A stretch of 64,000 bases of DNA, taken from positions 2,196,001 through 2,260,000 of the forward strand of contig WPIO01000049.1 of NCBI GenBank assembly GCA_009760855.2, given 5' to 3'. Within the stretch, counting starts at the first letter, position 1, and each line of letters opens with the position of its first letter. This DNA is from Cristatella mucedo (lineage: Eukaryota; Bryozoa; Phylactolaemata; Cristatellidae). The translations under genes were made by a program, and so were the position numbers. The notes beneath the pieces were generated by a model. It worked only from the letters and a program-made list of their open reading frames with translations. It searched no databases and was not told the DNA's origin. Of this stretch, positions 51,768-62,580 are shown piece by piece.

Positions 51768-53057
51768 TTCCGTGAGCAGCTGCTCCCGGCGACGCTCCAT
51801 GTGCAGCAGGCGTGCTCTCCGGTCACGGCTGCGCGCCTCGCTGTCGGCTTGCTCCGGCGGCTGCGGCTGCCGCGCGTCGTCGCCGTCGTCGCCGCAACTC
51901 CGCCGTCCGCCATCCAGGCCGCTCGAGTCGTCCAAGTGCGTCAGGCTGCTGGTGCGCCGGTGACGGTGCGCCGCCGCCGCGGCTGCCGTGGGCGCTACCG
52001 CGGCAGCTGCGGCGCCCGAAGCCGGCGGCGGCTGATGATGCTTGAGGCTGGCGCTGCGCTTCACACGCGCCTCGATCGCCGACCGCAGCTCGTGGGCCAG
52101 CTCGTGGGACGAAATCGGTTCGCGAGGGGATAGCGGAGACAGCAGTGGCCCCGGCGAGGCCGAGCCGGTCTTCGCGGGTGCGCCGCCGCCGTTGGCGGCC
52201 GCGGGCGCGACGCTGTTGGCCTTCTGGCTTAGCTGCTCGACGGTGGAAATGATGTTTGCCAGCTCTTTATCGATGCCGGCCAGCGCTTGCGCACAGCCCG
52301 GCCGCATCCGTTGCGTAACGGACGCGCTGCCGCCGCTGCACCTGCCGTCGGCTGTCGGGGAGCTCGCCACTGCCGTCCCGCCGCCGGCGCCGCCCGTGAG
52401 CTTACCGATTGCGATCGCAGCGGCCGCCTTCGCGCCGCCGCGGAGAGGCAGGCTTCGCGGCGGCGGAGCGGGGGCACGCGCGGCAGCCGAGTGTCGCGCC
52501 GCCGCAGACGCCGCCGCCGCCGGAACGCCGAAGTTGTCGTCGACGGTCGAAGGAGCGGAGCGATACTTAAGCGAAGCGTTGTTGTTGTCGCTATTGCCAC
52601 GAGGCATGCCTCCGCTGTCTCGAGCGACGAGAGCGGAAGGAAGAGGCGGCGGCGGAGGCGGCGGAGGCGGAGGCGGTCCGCCGCCGTTGCAAGTCGGCTT
52701 GGCCGAGCCGAGTAGCGGCGCCGCGTCCTCCCTGTAGCCGGCGGCGGCAGAGCACTCGACGCTCTTGCGCGCTCCGTGAACCGCCGCCTTCGCGGTCGCG
52801 TCGCCGGTGCTGAAATACGGCAGCGAGTCGTGGAATTCATCGCGGCCGTCATCGTAGCCGTCGACGGAGCTGCCGGCACCGCTGCAGCCGGCTAGCGACG
52901 ACCTCTTCGCGCGCGCGTCTCCCGTCGATCGCCCCAACGTGGATAGGCGACGCGGCGGCGGCGGCGGCGGCGCCGCGGCAGGGGCCGCCGCCGCGCCTCC
53001 ACTGCCAGCCGATTTCTCGCCGCCGCCGCCGTTGAAGTAGGAGAGCGCACTTCCCAT
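51768..53057 (-). CDS. Probable first coding exon of an unrecognised low-complexity protein
   Basis: The minus-strand frame is open for 430 codons from ATG (53057) to GAA, followed by a good donor GTGAGG (phase 0). The frame extends 32 codons further upstream to another ATG at 53153, but the chosen start gives MGSALSYF, matching the N-myristoylation pattern (Gly2, Ser6). The protein is rich in Gly, Ala, Ser and Pro, with a run of ten Pro. Ordered islands stand out: GIDKELANIISTVEQLSQKA (predicted helix, about residues 260-280), SSHELAHELRSAIEARVKRS (about 320-340), SSLTHLDDSSGLDG, and a charged coil RARLLHMERRREQLLTE at the exon end. The pattern suits a membrane-anchored scaffold or cytoskeletal regulator. 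I do not recognise the family, and no downstream exons are identified. Confidence 0.55.
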
Positions 53058-54100
53058 GTTCAGCGCAAGCCCCTCGGAGCGGCGACGCGCGTCCGCCGGC
53101 GGCGCGAGCCACTGGCAGCCATAGTCTGCCGCCGAGCGCGCGCCGACGCTCATCTACCTCCCGGCTGGCACGCTGTCACCGAGGAATGATAAGGCGATTC
53201 CCGGTAATAGATGGCGCACGGCCCGGTTGCCCAGCGCCCCGGCGGTATCGCTGGCGCCAGGCGCAGCAGCGGCGGTGGCGGGCCGGGGCTGCCGGGGCTG
53301 CCAGGGCGGCCCGTCCCGCCGCGGACGATCGGCGAGCGACGATCGAGGCGGACGCTGGCGATCGCGGCCCTCTCTGCGGCGGCGGCGCAGCGTCGGCTGG
53401 TTCGAGCAGACGACTTCCACAAATGAATGGTGGCGCGCTCGACGCATTTCTTTATGCCGGCAGGTTTGAACAGGCGCGGCGGTTGATGTAATTGGACTCC
53501 GGCGCGCCTGACTGAGCGCTCTCCCTGGCGGCGCCGCCGGAGTCGGTCGCGGCCTCGCCGACGGCGGCGGCAGCGGCGCTCTGGCTCCTCCCCCTCGGCC
53601 GCTCCCAATCCGCCGCCCACGCCCCCTACCTCACTACCTACGTCTGCGCTCGGAGAGAGGACTTCGCTCCGTCGCCAGGCGTGCGTGCACTAAGCTCACC
53701 GGCGGCCGCAAAACGGGATTAGCTCGCTCGCCCATTCCGGCGGCCGAGCCGCTCACGCGCCGGAAACAGAAGCGGCAGCGAGGCTTTCCGGCGCCCGGCC
53801 CCCGGCGTCGACGAGAGCCAGCGCCTCCTTCAGCGGCGCGTCCGCGAAGAAGGCGGCGCGTCCGCGAAGAAGGCGGCGCTGAGATGGGAAAACGCACGTG
53901 CGCTCGTGGCGTCAGGAAAGGACGAAATACATCTCTTAGCAATTTCCGTAGGCTGGAAGGGATGCAGTTAGAAAGGATGCACACCGATCGATCAGCAATC
54001 ACGGCCTCCTGCGAAATGGCGGCTCGCATTAGCAGACGAAGACGATTCTCGCACCATTTGCTATGCTATAATGCCGGAAGTGTTTGTTTAGCTCCACTTT
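53058..54100 (-). promoter_or_regulatory. CpG-rich 5' region of the minus-strand gene
   Basis: Dense CpG and very GC-rich DNA upstream (in minus orientation) of the exon at 51768-53057, fading near 54.0 kb. This is the expected place for its 5' UTR and promoter; no TATA box is evident. A 20-bp unit GCGCGTCCGCGAAGAAGGCG is duplicated in tandem at 53836-53875. Confidence 0.4.
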
Positions 54101-54587
54101 AAATCCCTTTTAACTCAGGAATACCGCTATCTTAATCGTCAGAGTGACGCGCGAGTGGGGGTAGGGAGGGTGGACCGGCGGGCCCTGGCGCCCACCCCAT
54201 CCACTTGGACGGACTACAACGGCCTAGTCGAGAGCCTCGGCCACGCGACTCGCCACTTCGCCTTTCTTCCCACCATTGGCAGCCTGTAGAAAGGTCAAGG
54301 TCTGACCCCCGTCGCTAGCATAATGATGCTTCACCTCTGGTGGACGATACTGCAAAGCGACCGCGGACGGAGGAGTAGGAGAGCGGTTATGCGGTGAGAT
54401 GCCCACCAATAGGGGAGGGGAGGCAGGACAGTTTAATTACAGATCGGCGAGCTCGAGCCGAGAGATAAAGGGAGCTAAACGTGAATGGTCGGAAGTGAAT
54501 GGCTACGGTCAGTGCGCTCGCTGGAGGGAAGCTATTGCAAGTTTCGGAGAGAAACGGTGGCGGTTACGCCCTTCACGACCAAAGATA

Positions 54588-54668
54588 ATAATAATAATAA
54601 TAATAATGCACTTGATTAAGCGCCCTCGGAGAATTCAATCTCTTCCTAGGCGCTTTACATTTGAATCC
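54588..54668 (-). mobile_element. LINE-A 3' tail
   Basis: A (AAT)n tail, TGCACTTGATTAAGCGCCCT, and CCTAGGCGCTTTACATTT. Confidence 0.88.
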
Positions 54669-55835
54669 CAGGCTCATAGCATTGCTAGCGTCGTATGCAA
54701 GCGTCTTGTTGTGCAAGCATCGAGTTCTGAAAGTGTAGAGTCGCAGGAGCGTAGGCGCCGCGTGAAGCGTGCGCGGAGCACTAACTGGTCGGCTTGCACT
54801 CTCATTTCAGCAAGCCTTGACGACGGCTCTGGTAATACGCAGCTAAAAAGTAGTCGGTTATTGCTGCGAGGCTGCTGCAGTCACCTCTGCAGAAGCTCGG
54901 TTTGAAGAGGGGTGGTGTGGAGCGGTGCAGAGGCAGAACAGTAGTCCAAGCTCCGCGATTGGGGGTTAAAGGATACTTAACTTCTTCGTACAGCCTTCTG
55001 GTTTTTCGCTTCTATCTTGAGTGCGACTGCGAACTAGCTGTCCTCCTCGGATATGCTACTCGAAACAGGACATATTTACCCCTTCCGTGTGCGATGTCGC
55101 CATTAATGAATACCTATCGGCTGGCCTTCTTATGCGGGTCAGTGAGAATCTCCCACCCTGCATCCTGCGTTCACCCTACCAATCGCTCGGCCATCAAACC
55201 TAAAATGCATCCATAAGTAACGTCGATATTGTCGAAATTGTTGAAATCTGTCTGCGAGGCAGGTCTTCTTGATCTGTACCCGGACTCGACGGAAGGCTCG
55301 ATACCCTCACTGATGCAGTGAGCATGACACTTAGGAGTGTCCTCTTCACGAGTGTGCTCCCTTCAATTCTGTCTGTGCACGGAGTCGCGGGCGGAGATTT
55401 CTTTCAGATTACAGAAATACAATGAAAGAGATTCGCCGTGTAAAGTGCCGGCTTGAAGACCGCTTTATGTAGTCCGGGTTTGATTACGACCTAGCCAATT
55501 TCAAGGGCTTCTTCTGATTCTACACCAGGAAGCTTATAAAATCCAGGCTTCCACAGCTCATCATTACGTCCAATCCATAATTAAGACTGTGGACTATCCG
55601 AAACTTGCAAAAATTTAAATAGCGCCCTGGTTTTGCCTGGGCTAGATCATTCCGATTCTAATTTGGCTGAGCTGCCAGAAAGCCAGCATTCCTTTGCAGT
55701 TGGTTATTAATATAGCTTCAAGCAGGGCTAATGAACATATCCCAGAGATTTGACCATGTGTCTCATTTCCAAAGGGGCTTCAATTGTTTCCTCTTGATCG
55801 ATGGATACGGATTATAGGCTCTTACGCTGACCGAC
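54669..55835. other. Intergenic DNA, no gene seen
   Basis: No recognised coding or repeat structure. Confidence 0.4.
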
Positions 55836-56290
55836 ATGGTCCGCCACGGCTGGACTCCTTCATACCTAGCTAAACTGCTCTACCAGTTTCAGCCTCCTCG
55901 TGCCCTTAGGTACTCTACGGGCAATAAATTAACTGCTACAGTCATCTACTTTAAGACAGTTGACGACAGAAGCTTTTGCTCTGCAGGTCCTAGACTGAGG
56001 AACTCATCTCTACAATTCTTACGCAATGGCAACTACTCTCCGGCTACTGACAACGGCCCACCGTTTCCAGTCGTCCTGAGCTGCTACTTCCTTGCTACTC
56101 ATTACCTCGATTGCACTCCTGACTCAGCTATGCTTCTCGCTTTCTCTCTGCCACGTTGGATGAAGTCTGTTGGCTACCTGATGCGTACTGAATGCTGCTT
56201 ACGTCTTGAGTGAGCTAAATAAAACTGTGCTGAAAACGCCCACCTAGTCTTTGTGGATTTGTTAAGTTACAGACGTACAGCATACATTGC
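55836..56290 (+). mobile_element. LINE-B ORF2 end and 3' UTR
   Basis: The plus-strand frame runs open for 125 codons and contains SFCSAGPRLRNSSLQFLRNG, homologous to the LINE-B block FSSAGPRLWNSLPQF found elsewhere in reverse. It ends at TGA, followed by a 3' UTR sharing GAATGCTGCTTACGTC and GTTACAGACG with the other 3' ends. Confidence 0.75.
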
Positions 56291-57305
56291 GTTACATTAC
56301 CTAAGGAGAAATTATAGTGGTTTACCCATTTTTTGTTGTGCGGATTTCTCATTTCTGATGGGAGCTAGGGTTTCCCACTATTACTCTATCTATTTCGGCT
56401 CTCGATGAAATTATGTCATTTCATCCGGCGGCCTTATCTCATGGCTACATTTTGAACTGCTCGAGTTGCTCGTCAGTCCATGCAAAATATAAAATGTGAG
56501 GCCGCAGCTGCAAGTTATTTTTTTCGAACGGCGTGCGAACCTCAGCTGCACTGCTGCCGCCATGTCACCATGCCAACCACTGATGCCGCCATGCCATTCT
56601 AGAACTGCACTCTAACTATCATTATTATTACCTGTCTCCTTCAAGATTACATACGTTAACCTCGTACGGTAATTCTGAATAGAAGCTGATCTGGACAAAG
56701 AGGTAGCTATTTTTAATGAGAGCGTTGAAAGCCAGATCGTCCACCACAATTTTCTGCTAATCTGTTATTGTAGAATAAGTGCTTGTGAATGAGCGACTCA
56801 TATGAACGCTCCAGTCACCCAGTGTTGTACAGAGTTGCCCACTGTCGTGTGGCGAGATCGTTATTCCGATGAGCTTGGCTATGTATTGAAACGGCGGCGT
56901 GCTAAGTCAGCCAGATTATGGCTGGTATTCATTAGCCGCGGTTCCCGAATTACTGTATAGATATATATAATTACTGTATAGAGGCTAGAAACCGGTTGTG
57001 CGACAATTTACTGCTAGGGCCGCATAAAGCAGAAGCCATACGATGGGCTATGTGTTGAGGATTAGGCTTTAGCAGTCTAGCTGATTTGAGGCTTTGATCT
57101 TTGAGCCTTTTGTGTATAGTGTTAGGACCACTGTTGAACGCCCGTATGCCTTAATTGCGATTAAATAGACTTCTCTACGCTACTTCTCTATAGATATAGA
57201 TATTTTTTATGTCAAGATACGAGCGCTCTCCATCGTTGCCGTGTTCTGCTATTGCAGGCATATCGTCGTGCTTTGATGCTCCACCAACAAGTCCCTAGCG
57301 GCATT
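56291..57305. other. Intergenic DNA, no gene seen
   Basis: AT-richer, with TATAGATATA-type words at 56955-56985 and 57185-57205. Confidence 0.4.
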
Positions 57306-57309
57306 ACGA

Positions 57310-57965
57310 GGTTATAATAATAATAATAATTAAAATAATTAACTTTATATAGCACCGTCACATAACTCAATTTCCATCTAGGCACTTTACATTAACTGCT
57401 AAGGATGCAAGATCGAATGGTTGGTGGTAGCATGCTCAATAAATAACAAGAATAGCAAGGTTAAGGGTGACATGCACAGGGTCAGCATACAAGTGTGGTA
57501 AGTGGCAGCATGCAACAGTGTCAGCACGCATAAGCACGTAAAGGACGACTCACAGGGACCCACTAAACGCTGTGATAAATAGATGCGTGTTTAGTTTCTT
57601 TTTAAATGTGAACAAGTCAGAAGATGTCGTGACGCAAGTTGGGGTGAGTTCCAGGCTTTGGGAGCATACGAACTAAAGGCACGGTCTCCAAAGGATTTGA
57701 GGTTTGTACGAGGTATTGGCAAACTGCTGGATTCCGAAAAGTGGGTGGTATGATGCTTGGCCTGGTGGGGGAGTAGATCTGAGAGATAGGCTGGAGCCAA
57801 AGACTGAAGTGACCTAGAAGTGAGCGACAAAACCTTGAAGTTGATGCTTTGCTTGACTGGGAGTCAGTGCCGGTCGACGAGAAGTGGTGTTATGTGGCAA
57901 CTGAGACGCACATGACAGACAAGCGTAGCTGCAGAGTTTTGCACAAGCTGTAAGCACTTGTTTGC
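57310..57965 (-). mobile_element. LINE-A 3' end: ORF2 C-terminus, 3' UTR, stem-loop and tail
   Basis: On the minus strand: PIPRTNLKSFGDRAFSSYAP then KAWNS (the L2/CR1 C-terminal signature), the 3' UTR with GTGCTTATGCGTGCTGACAC, and the stem-loop with ATT-type tail at 57315-57420. Confidence 0.88.
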
Positions 57966-58049
57966 ACAGGCCGGTAGACCAGCAAGCAGTTCACCAAATA
58001 TTGTGTAATTGTACTAATCTTACTCATTTCTACACAAGTGACTATGCTG

Positions 58050-58130
58050 ACCACTAGTAATAATAATAATCCATGTATGTAGAGCCTCACAGAACTCGAT
58101 CTCTTTCTTGGCACTTTATATATGCTGTAG
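58050..58130 (-). mobile_element. LINE-A 3' tail
   Basis: AATAATAATAATCC, CCTCACAGAACTCGATCTCT and GGCACTTTATATATGCTG. Confidence 0.75.
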
Positions 58131-58643
58131 ACGATCCCAACCAGGTCTCTGGCCACCACTATTGTGGCAAGCTCCAATGCTGCCACAGCGATCTGGCTTT
58201 GTCTCGGGCTACACGACACCCGCTGGAAGATGAAGCCACCATCTCGCTGCGTCCGCTTAGCTTGGACAATGGCCACCGGTCGGCCCGCTATGCGGTCCGT
58301 CGCGATCGCCCACAAAGTAAGCCCGAAAGGCTAGACAATATTTCTGAGCCACCCAGTCAGTGGGCCCGCCGCGTTCAGTTCGCGAGTGCCGGCTCTGATG
58401 ACCAGTGCGGGCCGGTGCGAGGGCAAGAGAAGTAGAGGTGAATGCCACGGCGAACAGGTGCTCGGTGAGTGAGCGGGCGGCCTCAAAGAACGCCCTCTCT
58501 CGAGCTGCGGACCCAAATCTACTCGCTTCTTTTCGCGGCCTGTCGCTCACAATTCCCTAGTAGCGCTTAGCATATTTTGACTGCATGCAACTCTACGTAC
58601 AATAATATATACGAGCTCATATACATACATACATATATACGAG

Positions 58644-58680
<37 letters not shown>

Positions 58681-59790
58681 ACGTCGCATTCTACCTCCAC
58701 TCAGCGATGTTTCTAGATTGCGAGCCAGCTAGCAGCATTAGAAATTAAAAGCTAAGTCCTGCCAAATTGTCGACCTTATTGACCTGATGTTCATGCACTG
58801 CTTTTTCTTCGCCCATTGACAAAACCGAGCAACCTAGGGCGTAGCCTCATTGCGAGCGTCGGCGGAATCTCCCCAGATGACCAGTGGTCTTGAGATAGAA
58901 GAAAGTATTTTGACAGACGATCTATCCTTGTCAGCTTTCTGAAGAGCGTCCTTGTCTAGGCCAGCCCACGAGTGATTGATTTGAACTCAGAGAAGATTAA
59001 GTATTCCTGCGGCGACAGTTTCCCAGCTGGCTTGGCTATTGGGCCCGTTGACATTAATCGCATCGCGATCGCATCTGCACATATTCATGCTTGACCGATC
59101 TGCAGACGCCGCCGCCCCGGCTGGGAAGCAGTAGCCCGTTCATTGTCACGGGCTTCCATCTGCAGAAGATAAACAGCCCAGAGTATCTCGAAAATGGCCG
59201 AAATCTAGACGTCTTGCCGGCGTACGCGCGAACTGCGCGTGTACTAAGACGGACAATCGGTCCATCAGCAACTTAGAAACGCGATCGTAACTAAGCGACC
59301 GCGTCCGAAGTCAGCGAAACTGTCTACCACTTACCGTCCGTGCGCTTCGCATCCGCTAACGTTACGTCGTCGGTCGTTGACTAGCCCGAAGGAGGTCCGA
59401 TCTACATGGCGGAGAGGAGAAACCGCTTATTAGTCAAGGCCGCGAAAACTGACTACGCGGCCTTGAAGGAAGCAAAAACTTCAGGCTGCAAAGGGCGCCG
59501 ACTTTGGCGCGACGTCGTCGCTAGCTTCGAATTCCAGCGCTCAGAGCTGGCACTGCACCGAAGCGGCGAACCCGATGCGACGGATGTGACTAATGGTGCG
59601 CGGCCGGAAGCTTGGAGTTGAAGGACGTCGGCAACGGCGTCGTTAGCACTAGACACTCGGAATCTTCCTTCGATCTGATCTGATCGCCGAGGCGCGCCGT
59701 ACGAGCACCTCTCGCTAAAACGGCGCTTAGACAGCGGTCAGGCTTTTGGCGGTTTTACTGGGGATGGCGACGGTTGACTCGCTGCTCAGG
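58131..59790. other. Intergenic DNA with an (AT)n tract
   Basis: (AT)n at 58645-58678, next to a duplicated TATACGAGCTCATATA word (58608-58650). No supported gene. Confidence 0.45.
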
Positions 59791-59796
59791 GCTGTC

Positions 59797-59955
59797 ACAG
59801 CCCAGTAGCTAAGGTCCTCGCTCTTCCCGACCGAAGTCGTGGACTCGAATCTTGCAGTGGGCGATCTTGTATTGCCATCTGCAACCTGTGGCGACGGCCA
59901 CTAAGGCTCCTCTGCCGAAATGCAAAGGAGGAAATGCTAAATCGGCCCCGCGCTC
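59797..59955 (+). mobile_element. tRNA-derived SINE, subfamily 2
   Basis: CAGCCCAGTAGCTAAGGTCC head, GTGGACTCGAATCTTGCAG (box B with a mutation), and the GGCGACGGCCACTAAGGCTC body. Confidence 0.75.
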
Positions 59956-60670
59956 TTTTCGAACGCACGGCCGTGCCACTCGGTACGGTGAGCGCGTGAC
60001 GAGCGCTCTCTTCCGTGCCGCGCCACTAGAATGGCCAACCATCGCGGAAAGCCGCGATCTAGCTCAAAAATTGACCCTGATCGAGCTACGCACATCCGGC
60101 GGTTCGGACTGGAAGCGAAGCCATTTCCGGTCGAGCTCGTCTTTCTTCAACTACTTTTGGTGGGCGCCTGGGAAAGGGCGTAGCCAGACTAGGCCGGTGA
60201 GAGGCTGGCCTCTGACTTTGCCGGATGCCGTCGATCGTGGGAAAGCTTTTTTTGTCTAGCGATAAAGTCGCCCGCCATTCCTTACGTGGGTCGTTTTGGG
60301 CGTAGCGAAAGCCCTTCCGTGAGACGATCGTGTCTTCAACTCGTTGGCTCTTTGGCCGAACGGACTCCGACCTTTGGCAGATTGTCGCTGCCGTGGCAAC
60401 GGTCTTGTGGCGCCGGCAGCAAAGGCTTATCTTGTAAAGTATCTTGCTGCCCCGCCGCAACCAAGGTCTTGCGGCTACCGCAGCAAACGTCTTGGAAACG
60501 CGTGCCGGATAGGATTCATCGTGAGCTGACTGTTCAGACCGTCTCTAAAGCTCAGACTACGCGGCGCTACTCTGGGAAAGCTCAGCGACAAGTTTCCCAG
60601 GACGAGTTCGCGCCGCGAGCAGAGCAAAGTAAAATAAAGCCGACTTATTCTATGAGCATACAGGATGTCG
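59956..60670. other. Intergenic DNA, no gene seen
   Basis: GC-rich and CpG-rich. Open frames overlap on both strands without a recognisable product. Confidence 0.4.
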
Positions 60671-60674
60671 CATA

Positions 60675-60762
60675 TAATAATAATAATTATTATTATAGTA
60701 ATAATACATTTTTGCTTAGCATCCTCGGAGATCTTAATTTCTTTCTAGGCACTTTACAAAAG
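60675..60762 (-). mobile_element. LINE-A 3' tail
   Basis: A mixed AAT/ATT tail, GCATCCTCGGAGATCTTAAT, and TTTCTAGGCACTTTAC. Confidence 0.8.
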
Positions 60763-61600
60763 CGTCGATAGAGCCTTTGGGGCTACCGGCAGCGCCCGCG
60801 GCGGCGGCGGCGGCTGGCGAGTTGCCAGCCACCGCAGCCGCCGCAGTCGCAGGACTCGAGCCAGCTGGAGTCCACGCGCGGGGCGAGTAGTGCACGCGCC
60901 GGATGGGCCGGAAGGAAACTTCTCGTCCGCCGCACTCGCGCACGCGCAGGACGAACTCGGCTGGCAGCAGCCAAACCGCCGGTTCGATCTGTCCCACGCG
61001 GCGGCGGCGGCCGCCGCCACCGCTTGCGCGCCGCCGCCGCAACGGAGCGGCTGCGATCGCTTTCCCGCGCGCAATGGCTACCGCGGGCGAGGCATTCTTC
61101 CGCGCCCTACACTGTCTCGTGCTTTCGCCGAAGTGGCCGCATTGGAAGGCGAAAAGGTCCAGGCACAATGGCTTTTGTGCGGGCGGCCGGTTTTTATTTC
61201 GACCGTGTCATGCGACGCGAGGGGTCGGCCGACTGGCGACCGCGGCGGCGCGCGGCTCGCTCGGTTCCCTCGGTTCCCGCGCACCACGAGGCCGCCGCTC
61301 GCCGGCTCGGCCGGTGCGAGCGTTCCGCTAGATCGAGCCGAAAGCGCGCAGCGCCGAGCCGCCGCTGCTGCGCCCGTACAATGGCGACCGCGGCTGGAGG
61401 CCAGAGGTCAGCTAGAGCGAGAGCGGCGCGGCTAGGGTCGTCGCTGGGATGGGGGGGCGGGGCACGGGCGGGCGCTCTAGGGCGGTGGCGAACGGGCGGC
61501 CGCTGGCCCAGGCCAGCAGTCGAAGAATGCCGCGGACGCAGAAAGCGCGGACGCAGAATGCCGCGGACGAAGGCGACGCGTAAAGCGTATGCCGCTCAGT
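60763..61600. other. CpG island, no gene assigned
   Basis: Very GC-rich with many CpGs and GGC/GCC triplet runs. Several long open frames exist on both strands (for example 60890-61435 and 61024-61899), but all look like GC-rich low-complexity translation. It could be a promoter or first exon of a gene on either strand. Two direct copies of a 17-bp word AATGCCGCGGACGMARR lie near 61526-61575 (M is C or A, R is A or G). Confidence 0.5.
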
Positions 61601-61629
61601 CAGACAGCGAAGATGTTTTTGCCAGCTCT

Positions 61630-61785
61630 TCTCGAGCTGGGCGGTTCGTGGGTTCGAGTCCTAAGGCAAGCGATTCTTTATTGACGGCTGCGAGCGAGGG
61701 AAAGGGCCGGTGGCAGGCGGAGGAGATGGGGGGGGGGCCGCCAAGGCTGTTCTGCTGCTACATAGCAGGACTGTTGAATCAGTTG
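61630..61785 (+). mobile_element. Degenerate SINE
   Basis: GGTTCGTGGGTTCGAGTCC contains a perfect box B. The body (GCGATTCTTTATTGACGGCT, then GCAGGACTGTTGAATCAGTT) follows the SINE layout. Confidence 0.6.
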
Positions 61786-62154
61786 AACTTGATTAATCGT
61801 TTTACCAATAGTATTCTAATTGCAACGATAGTAGATCGTCTGCTTCTGGCGACTCAAGAGTGTGTCTCCGCTATCTGCTCGCCTTGCTACTCGCGTTAAG
61901 AGAACCATTTCACTTGAGGGCGCTGGCGCTTACCGTCTCAAGCATAGAACAGCAAACGAGTATCAAGCTTTGGCCTGCATTATAAAGCAATGGTAATGGT
62001 AAAGACAGCAATGGCCGCCGATTAATGAGACGTAGGGCGAGCAGCTTCCGCTACATCGTGACACGCTCAGAGCACACCCGTGCACAAAATGACAAGTTCA
62101 CTGGGGCAAAGGGAAAGCTGACCGGAACTGCTGATGCGTCTTGCAATGTAACGT

Positions 62155-62580
62155 CATGTATCTCCGTCTGTCACTCCACAAAGCCATAAGGACTATGTGG
62201 GTGTTACGCAAGAAAGATTTTGCATAGCGCACTCGCAGCTCAAGCGGCTTTCGGTGCGCATTCGGTAGCCAACGGACTTCGTCTCACGCAACAAAAAGAA
62301 AGTGGTAAGCATAGCAGAGTCAGGTGACCAGTTGAGATAGTGAGTAGCATGGAAGTAGCAGCTCAGGACGGCTGAAAAGGATGAGCCATCGTCGGCAGCA
62401 GAAGAGTAGTTGTCGTAGCGTAAGAGTCGTGGAAGCGAGTTCCACAGTTAAGGACCTGCAGAGCTAAAGCTTCTGTTGCCAACGGTCTTTAAGCGGAGGA
62501 ATGGAACAGCTAATTTATTGTCCACACACGAGACCTGAGGACGTGAAGAGGCTGAAACTGGTGCAGCAGTTCACCTAGGT
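62155..62580 (-). mobile_element. LINE-B 3' end
   Basis: Longest LINE-B copy in common with 7861-8290: TCTCCGTCTGTCACTCCACA, GGTAGCCAACGGACTTCGTC, and GAGTTCCACAGTTAAGGACC. The tail is only a single CATGTA. Confidence 0.82.

Noticed and set aside
59406..59621. 71-codon frame starting ATGGCGGAG with a favourable start context
   Set aside because: No homology is recognised, there is no splice or poly(A) context, and it contains an internal inverted repeat (AAGGCCGCG/CGCGGCCTT).
60890..61899. Overlapping frames of 142-291 codons on the + strand and 106-144 on the - strand
   Set aside because: The GC-rich CpG island has few stops in any frame. The products are Ala/Arg low complexity without motifs.
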